Shown piece by piece: positions 11,392 to 23,405 of a stretch of DNA of 64,000 nucleotides; position 1 is the first letter of the stretch, and every line of letters starts with the position of its first letter. The translations under genes were made by a program, and so were the position numbers. Under the pieces are notes generated by a model. The model was not told where the DNA came from. It was given only the letters and a program-made list of their open reading frames with translations, and ran no database searches. Origin of the DNA: Bretschneidera sinensis (taxonomy: Eukaryota; Streptophyta; Magnoliopsida; Brassicales; Akaniaceae). The DNA is taken from assembly GCA_023935145.1 (NCBI GenBank), contig CM043704.1, forward strand, positions 94,265,873 through 94,329,872. Reading direction: 5' to 3'.

Positions 11392-11986
11392 TGTTGATGC
11401 CAAAAAACGGTTGGTGCTGACGTGGCCTGGATGCTAACGTGGCCTAGGTGCTGACGCGACCTGGGCTCTGCATAGACAATAGGGATGAGCTAAAGACCCT
11501 CGGAAGGAGGGGAGGAAGAAACCTCCGAGGGCGCTCCGAAGCTTAAGTTAGCGTGAGGGCTTAAGAGAGAGGCCAATGGCTTAAGTAATTGGTGTGTAAG
11601 CAGATAAGTCTGAATGAATTATGAAGTCCATTACTTGGCTTATTTATAGCCTTCTAAGCGGGCATTGCCCACATCTCGTCAGTGTGAAGGCATTGATTAT
11701 ACGCTCAGGGGACCGTATGTCGCAGGATGGCTGCAGGGCAGCGTGCCGGAGGGTGGTTGTAGGGCTACTTGTGTAGGCGGCTGTAGGGCGGTATGTCGTA
11801 GGGTGGCGTAGAGTGGCTGCAGGGCTGTGTGTGCCCAGGTGTAGGTCTGTTGGGCCGTTCTTTATCGGGCTGGAGTGTTTATTGGGCCGGAGTGTTTATT
11901 AAGCCGGAGAGTCTACTGGGCCGGAGTGTTATAGGCTACATCAGCGGGCTGCTTCTTATTGGGCCGGAGTACTTTGGGCCACATCA
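11392..11986 (-). repeat. 5' LTR of the non-autonomous element
   Basis: A direct repeat of 8753-9313, longer by 34 bp through two short internal duplications (near 11430 and 11880). The adjacent minus-strand sequence attggtaccgtcagtgg at about 11375-11391 is the likely primer-binding site. Confidence 0.85.
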
Positions 11987-11991
11987 AGAGC

Positions 11992-13900
11992 TATTTGTCT
12001 GACATTGTGATAGAAAATTGTAACTAAACGAAAGGAAACTGTTATAGGTGAGATTTTAGTGTGTAAGTTATGGAGCACGTAGGGAAGATAGACATGCAAG
12101 ACGGTTTAAGTCATATTATGAATAAGAAAACCCTTAGCTCATCAATTGAGGGACATGGGTGGATTCACGAATTTCAATTTGGGTGGTCAAATAGTTTTAT
12201 AAGAAAATCCCAATTTAAAAGTGTTTTAATGGGATTAAAGAGCTAAATTCATAGCAAATTCACGTTATTACAGTTTTTAATTCAAACAAAATATCTGCAA
12301 GTATGAAGAAAAATTTGTAGAGAAACAAAAGAAGGAAGAAAATATGATGGAGCTCACGGTAGTGTAGCTTGGTGACGGCCAGAAAAGATAAATTAACTAG
12401 AAGAAAAAAAAAGTTACCCATAAACCTTGTTAGATTTTGCGGCGATCGAGATCTTTAATTTCGATTTTGAGGTTTTGAGGAATAGGAAGAGAGATAACAC
12501 AATGTTGAGAGAAAATAGAAAAAAAAAGAGGGAAAGAAAAATAAAGGTTGCCGAGAAAATGGAAAGGAAGGGAAATTTGCAGAGAAAAAGGAAAGAAAGG
12601 AGGAAATTGAGTAGATTCGCAAAAAGTCTTCCCGGAGGTGCCAAACCTAGTTACCTTACAACTCTATTTGAAAAGAATAATCAAATATTCCATTTACTTT
12701 TCAGTTTTCTCTTGCGCGGGGGAGAGGGGGACAAACCTTAGTTACCTTGCAAATTTTCCATTAAGCTCAAAAAATTTCCTATAACTAATATGTATTATTT
12801 TTTTTTGGGTGGCCATGAACCCCATTATAAAGTATACATCCACCTCTAACCAAGGGTATTTATAAAGTGCCTCACATGTAAGGTTCACACATGTATAGAG
12901 TAGCCTTAAGTTATGGGCATATGTCTCTCTCTAGGCCCACTTAATAGTAGTGTTATGAGCTCATAAGCACTAGCACTGGCGCATATATCAGTATATTTTT
13001 GTCCAATCCGATATCTACAGTATTTTTTCAAACCCACCAAACCATAATTTTTTTAAGATAATAAAATGATGTAAATGTATACATGATGCTTATGTGATAT
13101 ATACACAAAATCATTGATCAATAAAATTTTTATTAATAATTATTTAAAAGTTCATTAGTAACATCAATACAATTCATATTTTATTTTGGTTTAGATTTGT
13201 CTTTTTCTCTGTGGCTTAACCTAAACTCTCTTGTCACAGCCAGAAATTTTGTTTTGGTCAAGCATAGACCACAATGTTCGAGTCAGTGAGTGAGTCTAGA
13301 GAATATGAAAGCCGGGAATATGTGACTTGAGTGATGATGATTAATGATATAGTACAATAAATCTGCCAGATCCAATTATGCAGAACAAAACAAAACAAAA
13401 AGATGGTATTTTTGAGAGAGAGAGAAATCCTTTTGAGAGACAAGGACAAGGATCTCAATGGGTTTGTACAATAAAAAGAAAGTATGATAAGGCATCTACC
13501 AGCTTTTCTTGAAATTCTCTTTTGAATCCAAGCACTTTTCTTTTTTGAATCTATATGCATTTGAGCGTATTCATCTTTGTCAAAATAAAAAGCTTTTCTT
13601 GATTCAAAATGAAAATACAAAGGAAACAAAATATAAAAAGAGACTTGAATAAAATATATTGCTGATGGTATTGGAGTATAGCTTTGCACCTTATATAATC
13701 ATATGATTAAAAGGTGCACTGATCCTAGTGGTTTAGAGTTTCTAAATTGTGGAGACAAGTGCCTATGTTGAAGTTATACTAATATATTTATGCAAAAAAG
13801 AAAACAGAAGAAAAAAAATTAAACTTACCTACTCCACTTTGTCTATGAATCAAGTTATATTAATATATTTTATAACTGTAATCTTTTTCAAACTTTTATA
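11992..13900. other. Gene-free intergenic DNA
   Basis: Frames at 12414-12741 are low-complexity purine/pyrimidine tracts (Arg/Lys-Glu or Phe/Leu runs) and the frame at 13258-13689 has no recognisable domain. I see no gene. Confidence 0.45.
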
Positions 13901-13904
13901 CATT

Positions 13905-14128
13905 AGGGTATGTTTGGATGGGAGCGAAGGAGAGGAAAGAGGTATTCCTCCAAATTCTCTTATCTTCTTTCATATACTCTACTTTATTCTCTCTCCAAAA
14001 TTCCAAACAAGAGAGAATTAAAATGTTTTAGAGTTTTGAGCTCATTTCCAGTAAAGAACACCGAAACAAAAAAATATGAATATGCATCTTAATTTCGTCT
14101 CTTTTCATTCACCTCAATCCAAACAAGT
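13905..14128. mobile_element. Weak MITE-like candidate
   Basis: The left end, tatgtttggatgggagcgaa, and the reverse complement of the right end, acttgtttggattgaggtga, are similar inverted ends. The inside repeats ctctcc/ggagag motifs. No target duplication was established. Confidence 0.25.
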
Positions 14129-15240
14129 GGTAAATGATTTTCTTCTCATATGGTTCCCTGTACATGCTGTTGTCACATAAACATACTTAAGCAAGCATGA
14201 GTTATTGATTGATCATATGAAGATTTGTAACAGTACAAGCATCCACTGGAATATAAGAACACCAAAGTTATTTATATGTTGACAAACCTTAGACAAAACT
14301 CTAATTAAACCTTACAAGTTCTGTCAAGAGACTAACATTTTATAAATGCCAACTCAGTTCACAGACCCACATTTCTGCCTGATTTGCCCATGATCTTCTG
14401 TGAGTATTCCAATGTTACCAAGCTTGACCATGGATGTTGCAAAATCGTTTGAGAACATAAACCGGTTCATACTATATGAGTGAACCATTGCAGCTGTCCT
14501 TGGATCACCCATTAATGCTTGATCGGATTCGAGAAGTCCTTTGCTGTTCACAAGGTTAGTATAATAGCCGTTGTCAAATCCGTAAGTGCTTGGGGAGTCA
14601 AGAGGAGCAAGATTTCCATTTGATGCATCTTTATTTGGACAAATGCTTTGCAAGTTTGCAAGAGATGAAGAATCAAGTGTGGGATCAGGGTTGCCAGTGC
14701 CCTTAAAGTTGAAAAGCCTCCTCTTGAAGGTGAAGCACTGAGCAAAACCTATCGTGTGTGCTCCTGTCATGGAGAGGTAAACAATCCCTTTACGTCAACA
14801 ATATTTTAATACAAAGGGTGTAATCAGAAATCCATGAATGTTGATTTAGCCTAATTAATTTCCATTGAATCTGAGACAAGTCCATTTCTGGTAGTAAAAG
14901 TGAATTTATAATGATTGATGCATAACCAATACTTATGATGTGATATGATTTTGAATATTTTTTTCATTGAAGCAATGATAACCCAGATTAAAACCGAGAC
15001 ATTACTCTCACATGAGGATAGGTGCAACCATTGGACTAAACTTACGGTCACTATGATTTTGAATATTTGAGCATCATTATTACGATGCTTCCATCTTCTC
15101 ACTCTAGAGGAACTTTCTGCTTTCAAATGCCATGAAATTAAATGGAATTTAGATAAAACACCAATTTTACTTGGCAGTTGCTTTATCGAGAGATTTCAAG
15201 TCTATCATGAGAGTTTAAATCACCCCTTTAATTAATCTTA

Positions 15241-15447
<207 letters not shown>

Positions 15448-15496
15448 CTAAAACCAGAAGAAAGGATATGGAAGCAATCAATTAAATAAATAGTTA

Positions 15497-15685
<189 letters not shown>

Positions 15686-16194
15686 CTACCCCTTGAAATC
15701 GTTTGTGTCATCAAGAAGCAGAGAGGCATCACAACCCTAAAACATGAAAAATGACAACAAAATGGCCTTAAGCAACTGAACAGCTCCATAATAATGCAAA
15801 GTTGATCTAGTAAAAAAAGAAATGATTTATTAACTCGCAAATTGATCTATTTTACAAACTTAAGGTGAATATGAAAGCAAGTTTTAGGAAAATCAACTCT
15901 CATTTCTACGTTTCCTGTTAACATTATTTGTATGTTTAATGGTTAAAGAATTAGGTACTGTCTGTGACACTGCACAGATGAGGGTTAGAAGTTAGAATAT
16001 TAGACTGAAGGAACAAGTTTAATTGATTCTTTCACATTAAATTCCTTCTCCTTGAGCTCCCTTAGCTTAGTGTTAGAGTTTGTAGGAGAGTGACAAAAGT
16101 AAGTTTCCACTGAAAGTCTAGGTTTCTTATGAAAACTGCAAAACACAATTTAGGAAAAACAAAGACGGGAAACTCAAATTTTGGTGCTCATATG

Positions 16195-17034
16195 AAAAAA
16201 TGTAACTACTTGTTCATACAAATGCAATGAAATGCCAAATCACAAGAAAGGCAAGGGGCCACATATCTCCCCATGTGGTTGGGGAGTTTGAGAAAAAGAT
16301 CAAATGCGCCCAAGATGCATTTAGTACCCACAAAAAAATCTTGTCTATGTAATAAATTCAAGAGGCCATTATGCTCCACTAATTAGTGGAATTATGGGAG
16401 GTCATCATGCTCCATTATGCTCCATTAGTTAGTGGAATTATGGGAGGTCATTATGCTCCATTAGTTAGTGGAGTTATGGGAGGCCATTATGCTCCACTAA
16501 TTAGTGGAATTATTAGAACATTTCTCCTATAAATAGGATGACCATAGAGCATACTGAGAATTAGAGAGAGCAACACAAGTTGTATGCTTAAGGAATTTTG
16601 GTTCATATTCTCAATGGTTGTATTGAGAGCATAAGTTATATGTAACCAATCTATATGTGGTCCATGTTTAACCCTTTAGCCTCTCATTGATTGTGGTAAC
16701 AAGCGTATAGAATACGAACGAACATTCTTGATGGAAGAACAAGTATAAACTTCGTTGCAAGGTTTGGTCCCTAGACTCGGGATTACTCATTTTTCTTTTA
16801 TACACCATCAACTTGAAGAGAGTTCTGAGAGTCTAGAAGAACCAATATCGAGAGAATAGCGGATTATGTAAGTGAAAAGCTTTAATGGCCGGAGGTATGT
16901 TTACGGTCTTTATAATTCCGCATTTAATCTATATGCTATTTAAGTTGTTTAGCATGTTTAGATTTTATTTAAGTTCTTACAGTCTAGACTTGGTCCATGA
17001 GATTTTCTTAGACCAAAGGTACTTTCCACTATCA
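16195..17034 (+). mobile_element. LTR-like insertion in peroxidase intron 1
   Basis: After the 36-bp repeat there is a promoter-like tcctataaataggatgacc (about 16527-16545), then a transcribed-type region ending near tttataattccgcatttaat, a motif I associate with the 3' part of Copia LTRs. The block may start near TGAAAAAATG and end near CACTATCA. No coding region or target duplication was found, so a solo LTR is inference and the limits are approximate. Confidence 0.35.
16362..16515. repeat. 36-bp tandem repeat with palindromic core (4 units)
   Basis: The unit runs gaggtcattatgctccatta, then gttagtggagttatgg. One copy carries an extra 10-bp tgctccatta. The outer copies contain the perfect palindrome ccactaattagtgg. 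It lies in intron 1 of the peroxidase pseudogene, next to a TATA-like sequence. Confidence 0.9.
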
Positions 17035-17649
17035 GATGAAGAAAGAGGCTGAAGAAATTATGTTTCTCTCATATAATGCCACGTTAGATAGAAATGATTT
17101 ACTCAAGTTCAATATACTAAAGATAGAAAGTTTTTTACTAATCATGCAGGCCCAATTTTGTTAAGATATCTTGCACTTTATCATGTCTCCTTGGCAATCA
17201 ATTTTAGCTTAAGGACCAAACTAACTCTTAGTACCTTAGCAATACAAGAAGCTATTTTATTTTGGAATCAACTTAAAAGACAGCCTTCAGGTTATCTTTT
17301 ACTTCCAATTTGATTTCGACAGGAATTTGAAGCACAAAAAAACAGAAAAGACAATAAGTATAAGAACAGTTACATTTACGAAACAATCATGAAACTGCAT
17401 CCGAAGGAGGGATGCAGCCATCCTAGTGTCATTCTTCAAAGCTGCCAAACGCCATACTTAACTTGACAAGTGGGGGCATGATCTATCATAAAAGTTGTAA
17501 TCAAGTTGGTTATATGCAAAATTAAAAGGAGAAACGAAAGGGAATAAATGCAAGATTAGAAGGATGGGAATGATGAAGTATGAGATGTGTTTGTAACCCA
17601 TAGTTTCGATTTGAAGTTGTGCAATGCTGATATTTCTGATAATCTGTTA

Positions 17650-19670
17650 AGGGCCTTGTGGTGATTTATAAGCAAAAGCACTGGAAGATCAAAGTGAGCT
17701 CATTGGTTAAGATTGGAAAGTGGCCATGTCACTATGGTCGCTAAAACATAATGGGCACGCCTGGGACAAAAGTATTTATATTTTGTAACAATTTAAGGTC
17801 GTAAGCACCTAATGACATCCTCCATTTATAATGGTATGACATAAGAGGAGCTTTTCAAATGGGAGCTAAACTTGAAACATAAATTATTGAAAGCATTATG
17901 AAAAGCATGGTGGCTCATACACCGATGCATGCATGATCCTCTTAAGAATTTTTTTTGTTTGAACTGGACCAATACTTAATAGATACAGAAATCCGGTTGC
18001 AACCCAGATCCATTTTGAAGTTAATTTCTTTTTTTTTTATTTAATTTATTCCCGTCAAGTGATGCATTACTTGTGAAAATAACACCACTTAAACATACAG
18101 TGAATACAGCTAAAGTTCTAGGAGTGACCTTATCAATCAACTCACGTAGTCATGTACAGCAGTAAGTGCAAATTGCATATAACTGCAACGAATTTATTAA
18201 GATAATCAAATATGGTTAAGATTACTCATAGTGTCCAGATTCAGAAATCAAGTTTTGTTTTCATTTCTTATGAATGTCATTTTGGTTCCTTGCAAGTTTT
18301 TCAGAAGCTTTATGCAGGGAAATTATTCTTTCAATGAATTGGAGTCGGATCAGATAATGATGTAACAGATTTATCCATAGCTTGATTAAAGTTTTAAGTT
18401 AGATCTGATATTTGATGCATATTAGCTGATGACTCAAGTTTTAAACTAAAGATTTAAAGTTCGAGGTGAGAATCCATCCAATTCTTGCAATCAGTAAGAT
18501 CTTCTACCCTCATTCACAAGCATGGCCTGCTGCAATAACCAGTTAATATGCTACTACAAGATAGCAACATGTGATTTTGATAACCATATTCTATTTCAAC
18601 TTTATGTTCAACCTAACTGAATCTCCATATTAATCCCACTCGTTCCAGATGCCATTGCCCTTATTTGGCAACTCAAGAAGGAAATTATAAACTACTGAGG
18701 AATTCACACGTGGTAGAAGAGTCAGAAGGATGACTAGGGCCTCATGTTGTAAAGGCATGAGAATGAATTCTAAGCAATTCAACTTTGAAAAGATAAGGTA
18801 CCAGTTATGTTTAATTTATCTTCATCCAGTTAGTACTAGTGGAAATACAAATGTCAATGTAAGGAAGGCTATTAAAAGATATCTCTACCAGCACTTCGCA
18901 TAGTATAAATGTCATTGCACTTACAGGTACGGTTTGATTTAGATTATAATAAGAAAGGGTACACCACTTCAAGATGACTACTATCTCAAAACATAATTTT
19001 TCTAAGGCTTTACGCGCGTAATCCCGTAAGGGTAAGAGCAGAACCTAGAATCATATGAATTGTATGTTTCCTATAGATTGGCTCTTGATTTTATGAGAGT
19101 TTGTGATTGGATGGCCTAATTTTGTAGAACAAGCAACCAAGATATAAGAAATTGATAGAGAAAGAAGCAGAGGAGAAAAAAGAAAAGTATAAATATTTTC
19201 CTTCCCAGTCTGCATCACTAAAACTCAGTGAGCTTGAGAAAAAGGGTTTTTGAGTCTTAAAGGTTGGCTTAGTGGAACAGAAATGCAATAGAAAGATTAA
19301 AAATATTGATCTGAACAATTCAATCTTGACATGTCCTCAAGCTCACAACCGGAGATGTCTTGCTCCTCCCTTCTTTATAATTAACCTTTGAAATGAAAAG
19401 TAGGTAATAGTAATTATGATAACGATGGGCACCAAAAGTTTTCCGAACAGTGATATTTTCTCTGGCTCTTTTTAATGATTCTACGTTTATGAGGTGCTAG
19501 ATACAAAGAAGTATACACATGTAAGTATGACAAATGTCATGAATAGCCATCCTAATTTCCCTGCAATCATCTGCCAAGATCCAGCTGGGAATGATAGATC
19601 AAGAATTCCAAAATCTGCAGAGCAATATCTAGATACTATTCAAAGGAAAAAACGCAAAGTAGAGATGTTA
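17650..19670. other. Gene-free intergenic DNA upstream of the peroxidase pseudogene
   Basis: It includes the former promoter of the pseudogene next to 17602. No other gene or clear repeat is seen; the frames at 19091-19318 and 19494-19688 have no recognisable domain. Confidence 0.4.
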
Positions 19671-19682
19671 AAACTGGCGTTG

Positions 19683-19960
19683 CCTTAGGCCATTCAACAA
19701 ATGGGGTGGCTGAACTTTGGGCAATCATGGAGGGTTTAATTTTAGCAAAAACTTTCCATATAAACCAACTTATTATTGAATCTGACTCCCTTGTGTCTGT
19801 TTTATGTTTTTGAAGGTGGCAAGCTTGTCAGCCTTAGCACCAAATATGGCTGATAGCCTGCCTTACACTTTATCCTGAGTTCCCAAATGCGACCATTGCC
19901 TTTCCTGATCTCCTTTGCTTTTGTATGACAATATTTATGGCCTTTAGTTTTTAAGAGTTG
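19683..19960 (+). pseudogene. RNase H-like fragment, probably from a non-LTR retrotransposon
   Basis: One frame from 19689 reads GHSTNGVAELWAIMEGL, then LILAKTFHINQLIIESDS, then a stop at about 19814. This matches the middle of the RVT_3-type RNase H domain that follows plant LINE reverse transcriptases: the VAELWA helix and the ESDS catalytic strand. A further bit (NMADSLPYTL, about 19844) resembles the domain's end in another frame. Both N- and C-terminal parts are missing. Confidence 0.6.
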
Positions 19961-20214
19961 TATCAAAACAAAATTCACCGTATAAATATTACTGCATAAT
20001 ATAATATAACATTTTTTTCTTTGATATGTAAAAGTACATATAAAGAACTAGGGGTGCAACCCATTTACAAAAGGACGATCTATAAGATAGTTTATCTATG
20101 AAATCAAGGAATTCTTCAAAAAAAAATAGACTGGCATTGCCTCTAAAGCTTAACAATGGGGTTTAAATTGTCATGCAAGATGCAAATGAAAGTAATCAAG
20201 AGAGTAGATATTTT

Positions 20215-20412
20215 TCTGGTTGACCCGGAAGTATAAAATACTGATCCCTTGACCGTCATGTTTTGCAAGCCACCATATAGATAAAAGATATTACAGTTCG
20301 AGTCCTGTCACTGCGCTGCACATTTTACGATTTACATCCTCCACTCCATAGGGTCCTAGGACAAAGATTATGGAAACGGTCGTAATGGTCCGTTATCCAA
20401 AAAAAAAAAATT
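20215..20412 (+). mobile_element. Possible SINE remnant
   Basis: A good B-box-like cagttcgagtcctgtcact (about 20294-20312) is followed about 85 bp later by a poly-A tail (about 20399-20410). The A-box is not clear. This is the usual shape of a decayed tRNA-derived SINE. Confidence 0.35.
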
Positions 20413-22036
20413 ACAGTTTGTATTATGAGGTGGGATATTATAGACATTAGAAAGAGTGGGATTTATGCTTGCTTTGATGTAGGGAATACTCATTAATTGA
20501 CAATTATTGGTTTAGTACACTGTGAATGGCAAGGGAAGTATTAAGTGGAGCATGTATGTTTCTTGCAAATCATGACATGACTTGAACAATGTAGTAACTC
20601 ACGCAACAGAAGGTAGAAAAGTGTACAAGACCACCATAAAGGGTTTTATTCTTTTTACACCATCCATAGGGAGAGGAAGACAAAGACCAAAACAAAGAGA
20701 GATTCAAAGTGCCCTCATTTGCACCAATCATCAGTTATGTCGTCATTGGCCGAAGTTACAAGTGCACTGCCTGTAAGTTACTATTACTAGTAAAATATTA
20801 TGAGTTACTCATACACTATCTTGCGAATTATTAGCACACTGTCCAAGATGGTCGAAAAAAGTGGTCTAATTTGGGGATTCGAATAGCATTAATCTTATAT
20901 GTATATAATGATAGTTGAGCTGACTACATAAGAGTTCTAAGCTGAATAGATATAGTTTTATCTGAGTTGATGGTTGAGTCTGAGGCAATTGCTGAATTCC
21001 CATTTTTAGATTAATCCGTCTTCGTAATGGTGTGGAATCATATTTAATAGCTAACTAAGTTCATAAGACACCTAAATAATTAAGAGGTCAGATACTTTCC
21101 TCCTACGGATAATTGAAGAAGCAGATTTGTGATGAAATCAGAAAATGGGATCAGGGTACAACAACAACATGCAAATTACTTCAGTTCATGATCATGTGAT
21201 TCTTCCTTGTTCCTCTGTTTCCCCAAAAGGCACCACCCCATTTAAATAATCCAAAAATGTGGACCATTATAAAGATGAATCTACTGCTTGAGATTCCTTC
21301 TAATGCACTTTAAGACCTACCCAAATGAGTTTTGCTTAATTTTTTAATAATTTTTTCTTTCATCTTGATCTTTGTTTTGAGTTGAAAGTTTTTGTGAAAT
21401 CATTAATGTATTAAGAAGAACTCCCCCTCCCCAAGGTATACAAATGGAGTAAAAGTGACCAAAACGATTCAAAGAAAAAAGTAATTGCATGGTGTCCACT
21501 TAACTGGTCAGTTGTGTGATTTTAGGTGACCCTACATACTTAATACTTTATTATTTTCCTAAATTTTTATGTAATGCACAAAATCATGTTTTTCCAAATA
21601 TAATGCGCTTTATCAAATAACAAAAGTTTCAGCAAGCACTAGTAGACTCAAGAAATCCAGCACTTAATTCACCAACATGATAAGATTGTGATCCAAGAGA
21701 GCAAAGGTGAAAAGCAAAAGCAGCTCTTCTGACTATATACGCATGATCATTTACATAATTTTAAATCCCCTAGATCCATTGTAACTATTAGAGAATAGAG
21801 GTACCTAAGATCACTTGACCAACTATATTGTCCCAGTTATACAGCCATCCATTGTTTGCCCTTCAATTCAGCTGTTCCAAGCTTCAAAATGGTGTACTTC
21901 AAAACCATCATGCAGCGCCCAAAACTCTGACAAGGAATGGTAACAAGAGGATAATTAGATTCCATAATATTTGTATTTAGCAGGAAGAAGCAAATACAAA
22001 TATTATAGTAAACGAAATGTATCAAATTTCTCAACG
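20413..22036. other. Gene-free intergenic DNA
   Basis: No gene is seen. Short open frames have no recognisable domain. Confidence 0.4.
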
Positions 22037-22133
22037 TACACCGAGAATTTGTATGTAAATCAATCTAAGGTATCCAGATGTTGAAATCGTATGTTTAAAC
22101 AAAAAGAGATTCTATACCAACCAAAGCAATCCC
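22037..22133. repeat. Duplicated flank of the tRNA array, copy 1
   Basis: tacaccgagaatttgtatgt and the following 75 bp recur with about 90% identity at 22573-22669. The duplication spans the first tRNA copy, so it records one step of array growth. Confidence 0.85.
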
Positions 22134-22307
22134 CCATTTTTCGGAAAATCCAGAAAAGAAAAAGAAGGGTTTCTTACCTTGGTAAATGAATCAAAATCGA
22201 AATTTTGGCACATTCTTTTAGGCATTTTTTCATACAACATACATGCCCATGCAAGCTGTTTCATTTTGTTAAAGCAGAGGCATGAATTGCAAAAAACATT
22301 GATGATT

Positions 22308-22381
22308 TGGCCCATGCAGGTCTTGAACCTGCAACCTTCACATTATTAGCACGACGCTCTAACCAACTGAGCTAATAGACC
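22308..22381 (-). tRNA. tRNA-Ile(AAU): tRNA-Ile (AAU), array copy 1
   Basis: 74 nt on the minus strand, starting GGTCTATTAGCTCAGTTGG. The A box (TAGCTCAGTTGG), B box (GGTTCAAGACC) and anticodon loop CTAATAA with anticodon AAT are present. The acceptor stem closes with several G-U pairs and the anticodon stem TCGTG/TGTGA has three wobble pairs. A T-run terminator, TTTTTT, lies about 13 nt downstream. Probably foldable but diverged from copy 6. Confidence 0.8.
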
Positions 22382-22572
22382 AGTTGTTAAAGACCTCACT
22401 GTTTCATTTTGTTAGAGCAGAGGCATGAAATTGCAAAAACATTGATACAAGTAAAATTTTGATGACGTTTTGCAGAGTCTCAATGGAAAGATGCAAATAA
22501 AATTCAAAATGGAAAATTAGTGTTTGGTGAACTTTCAACAAATTACCTAAAAAAACATTCTTCTAAAGTGCA

Positions 22573-22669
22573 TACACCGAGTATTTGTATGTAAATCAAT
22601 CTAAAGTATCCAAGTGTTGAAGTCGTATAATTAAACAAAAAGAGATTCTATAAAAACCAAAGCAATCCC
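22573..22669. repeat. Duplicated flank of the tRNA array, copy 2
   Basis: Partner of 22037-22133. The following taggcattttatcatacacc block (from about 22671) likewise matches about 22219-22258. Confidence 0.85.
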
Positions 22670-22694
22670 GTAGGCATTTTATCATACACCATAC

Positions 22695-22768
22695 ATGCCC
22701 ATGCAAGTTTCGGACCTGTGACCTTCACATTATTAGAACAACACTCTAACCAACTGAGTTAATAAGCC
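22695..22768 (-). pseudogene. tRNA-Ile (AAU) pseudogene, array copy 2
   Basis: The body reads GGCTTATTAACTCAGTTGG with the anticodon loop CTAATAA still visible. The A box is altered (TTAACTCAG), the anticodon stem is weak (TTGTT/TGTGA) and the acceptor 3' strand is replaced by sequence from the duplicated flank (ATGGGCATG). Unlikely to mature. Confidence 0.75.
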
Positions 22769-22836
22769 AGTTGTTAAAACCTCATTGTTTCATTTTGTTA
22801 AAGCAGAGGCATGAAATTGCAAAAACATTGATAATT

Positions 22837-22910
22837 TGGCCCATACAGATCTCGAACTTGCGACCTTCGCGTTATTAGCACAACGCTCTAACCAACTGAG
22901 CTAATAGGCC
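22837..22910 (-). tRNA. tRNA-Ile(AAU): tRNA-Ile (AAU), array copy 3, T-stem mismatch
   Basis: The 5' half matches copy 6 almost exactly and the anticodon AAT is kept. In the T arm GCAAG faces TCTGT, giving one A-C mismatch and wobble pairs. The acceptor GGCCTAT/ATGGGCC is intact. A TTTTT run follows downstream. It may be weakly functional or an early pseudogene. Confidence 0.7.
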
Positions 22911-23014
22911 AATCGTTAAAGATCTCACTGTTTCATTTTCTTAGAGCAAAGGCATGAAATTGCAAAACCATTGATAATTTGGTGAGGGATGAAATTGCAA
23001 AAACATTGATAATT

Positions 23015-23081
23015 TGGCCCATGTAGGTCTCAAACCTTCGCGTTATTAGCACGACGCTCTAACCAACTGGGCTAATAGGCC
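23015..23081 (-). pseudogene. tRNA-Ile (AAU) pseudogene, array copy 4, T-arm deletion
   Basis: Only 67 nt. Acceptor, D arm and anticodon arm (AAT) are as in copy 6, but 7 nt are lost in the T arm (AAGGTTTGAGACC where copy 6 has AAGGTCGCAGGTTCGAGACC), which removes the T stem and damages the B box. Confidence 0.85.
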
Positions 23082-23118
23082 ACACTCTTTTAAGCATTTT
23101 ATCATAAAACATACATTT

Positions 23119-23192
23119 TGTCCAATGCAGGTCTCGAACCTACAACCTTCGCGTTATTAGCACGATGCTCTAACCAACTAAGCTAATAAGCC
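23119..23192 (-). pseudogene. tRNA-Ile (AAU) pseudogene, array copy 5, broken acceptor stem
   Basis: D, anticodon (AAT) and T arms are good, but the acceptor strands GGCTTAT and ATTGGAC no longer pair at two or more positions. The B box (GGTTCGAGACC) is perfect, so it may still be transcribed by Pol III. Confidence 0.7.
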
Positions 23193-23259
23193 AGTTGTTA
23201 AAGGCCTCACTATTTTATTTTGTTAGAGCAGGCATGAAATTGCAAAAACATTGATAATT

Positions 23260-23333
23260 TGGCCCATGCAGGTCTCGAACCTGCGACCTTCGCGTTATTA
23301 GCACGACGCTCTAACCAACTGAGCTAATAGGCC
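23260..23333 (-). tRNA. tRNA-Ile(AAU): tRNA-Ile (AAU), array copy 6, canonical
   Basis: 74 nt, GGCCTATTAGCTCAGTTGG to CCTGCATGGGCCA without the CCA tail. All stems pair, the anticodon is AAT, and the A and B boxes are perfect. It matches the plant cytosolic tRNA-Ile as I know it. It reads Ile codons AUU/AUC/AUA after A34 is changed to inosine. A TTTTT terminator lies about 12 nt downstream, and a TATA-like tataaaa lies about 35 nt upstream on the minus strand, which the neighbouring copies lack. This is the best functional member. Confidence 0.95.
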
Positions 23334-23405
23334 AGCTGTTAAAGGCCTCACTGTTTTATATTCTTAAAGCAAAGGCATGAAATTGCAAAAACATTAATAA
23401 CAATT

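Larger units (their letters stand above)
8753..11986 (-). mobile_element. Non-autonomous LTR retrotransposon, complete, non-coding (Tat-like ends)
   Basis: Two direct repeats, 8753-9313 (561 bp) and 11392-11986 (595 bp), begin TGTTGATGCC and end CACATCA. The flanks are agagc at 8748-8752 and at 11987-11991, a perfect 5-bp target duplication. On the minus strand a primer-binding-like site, attggtaccgtcagtgg, follows the 5' LTR (11392-11986). A polypurine tract, gaggaagtgaggggcctg, precedes the 3' LTR (8753-9313). So the element runs on the minus strand. The 2.1-kb inside has no gag or pol, only tandem repeats. The larger LTR differs mainly by two short duplications of about 17 bp each. The primer site resembles the ttggcgccgtctgtggg type of Tat elements (known for that lineage). 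The element would need proteins from another copy. Confidence 0.9.

Noticed and set aside
12414..12741. Basic (Arg/Lys/Glu) frame and its Phe/Leu-rich antisense
   Set aside because: Purine-rich low-complexity DNA; no recognisable protein.
13258..13689. 143-codon minus-strand frame
   Set aside because: No domain or homologue recognised; Ser/Leu-rich low-complexity part from a ga repeat.
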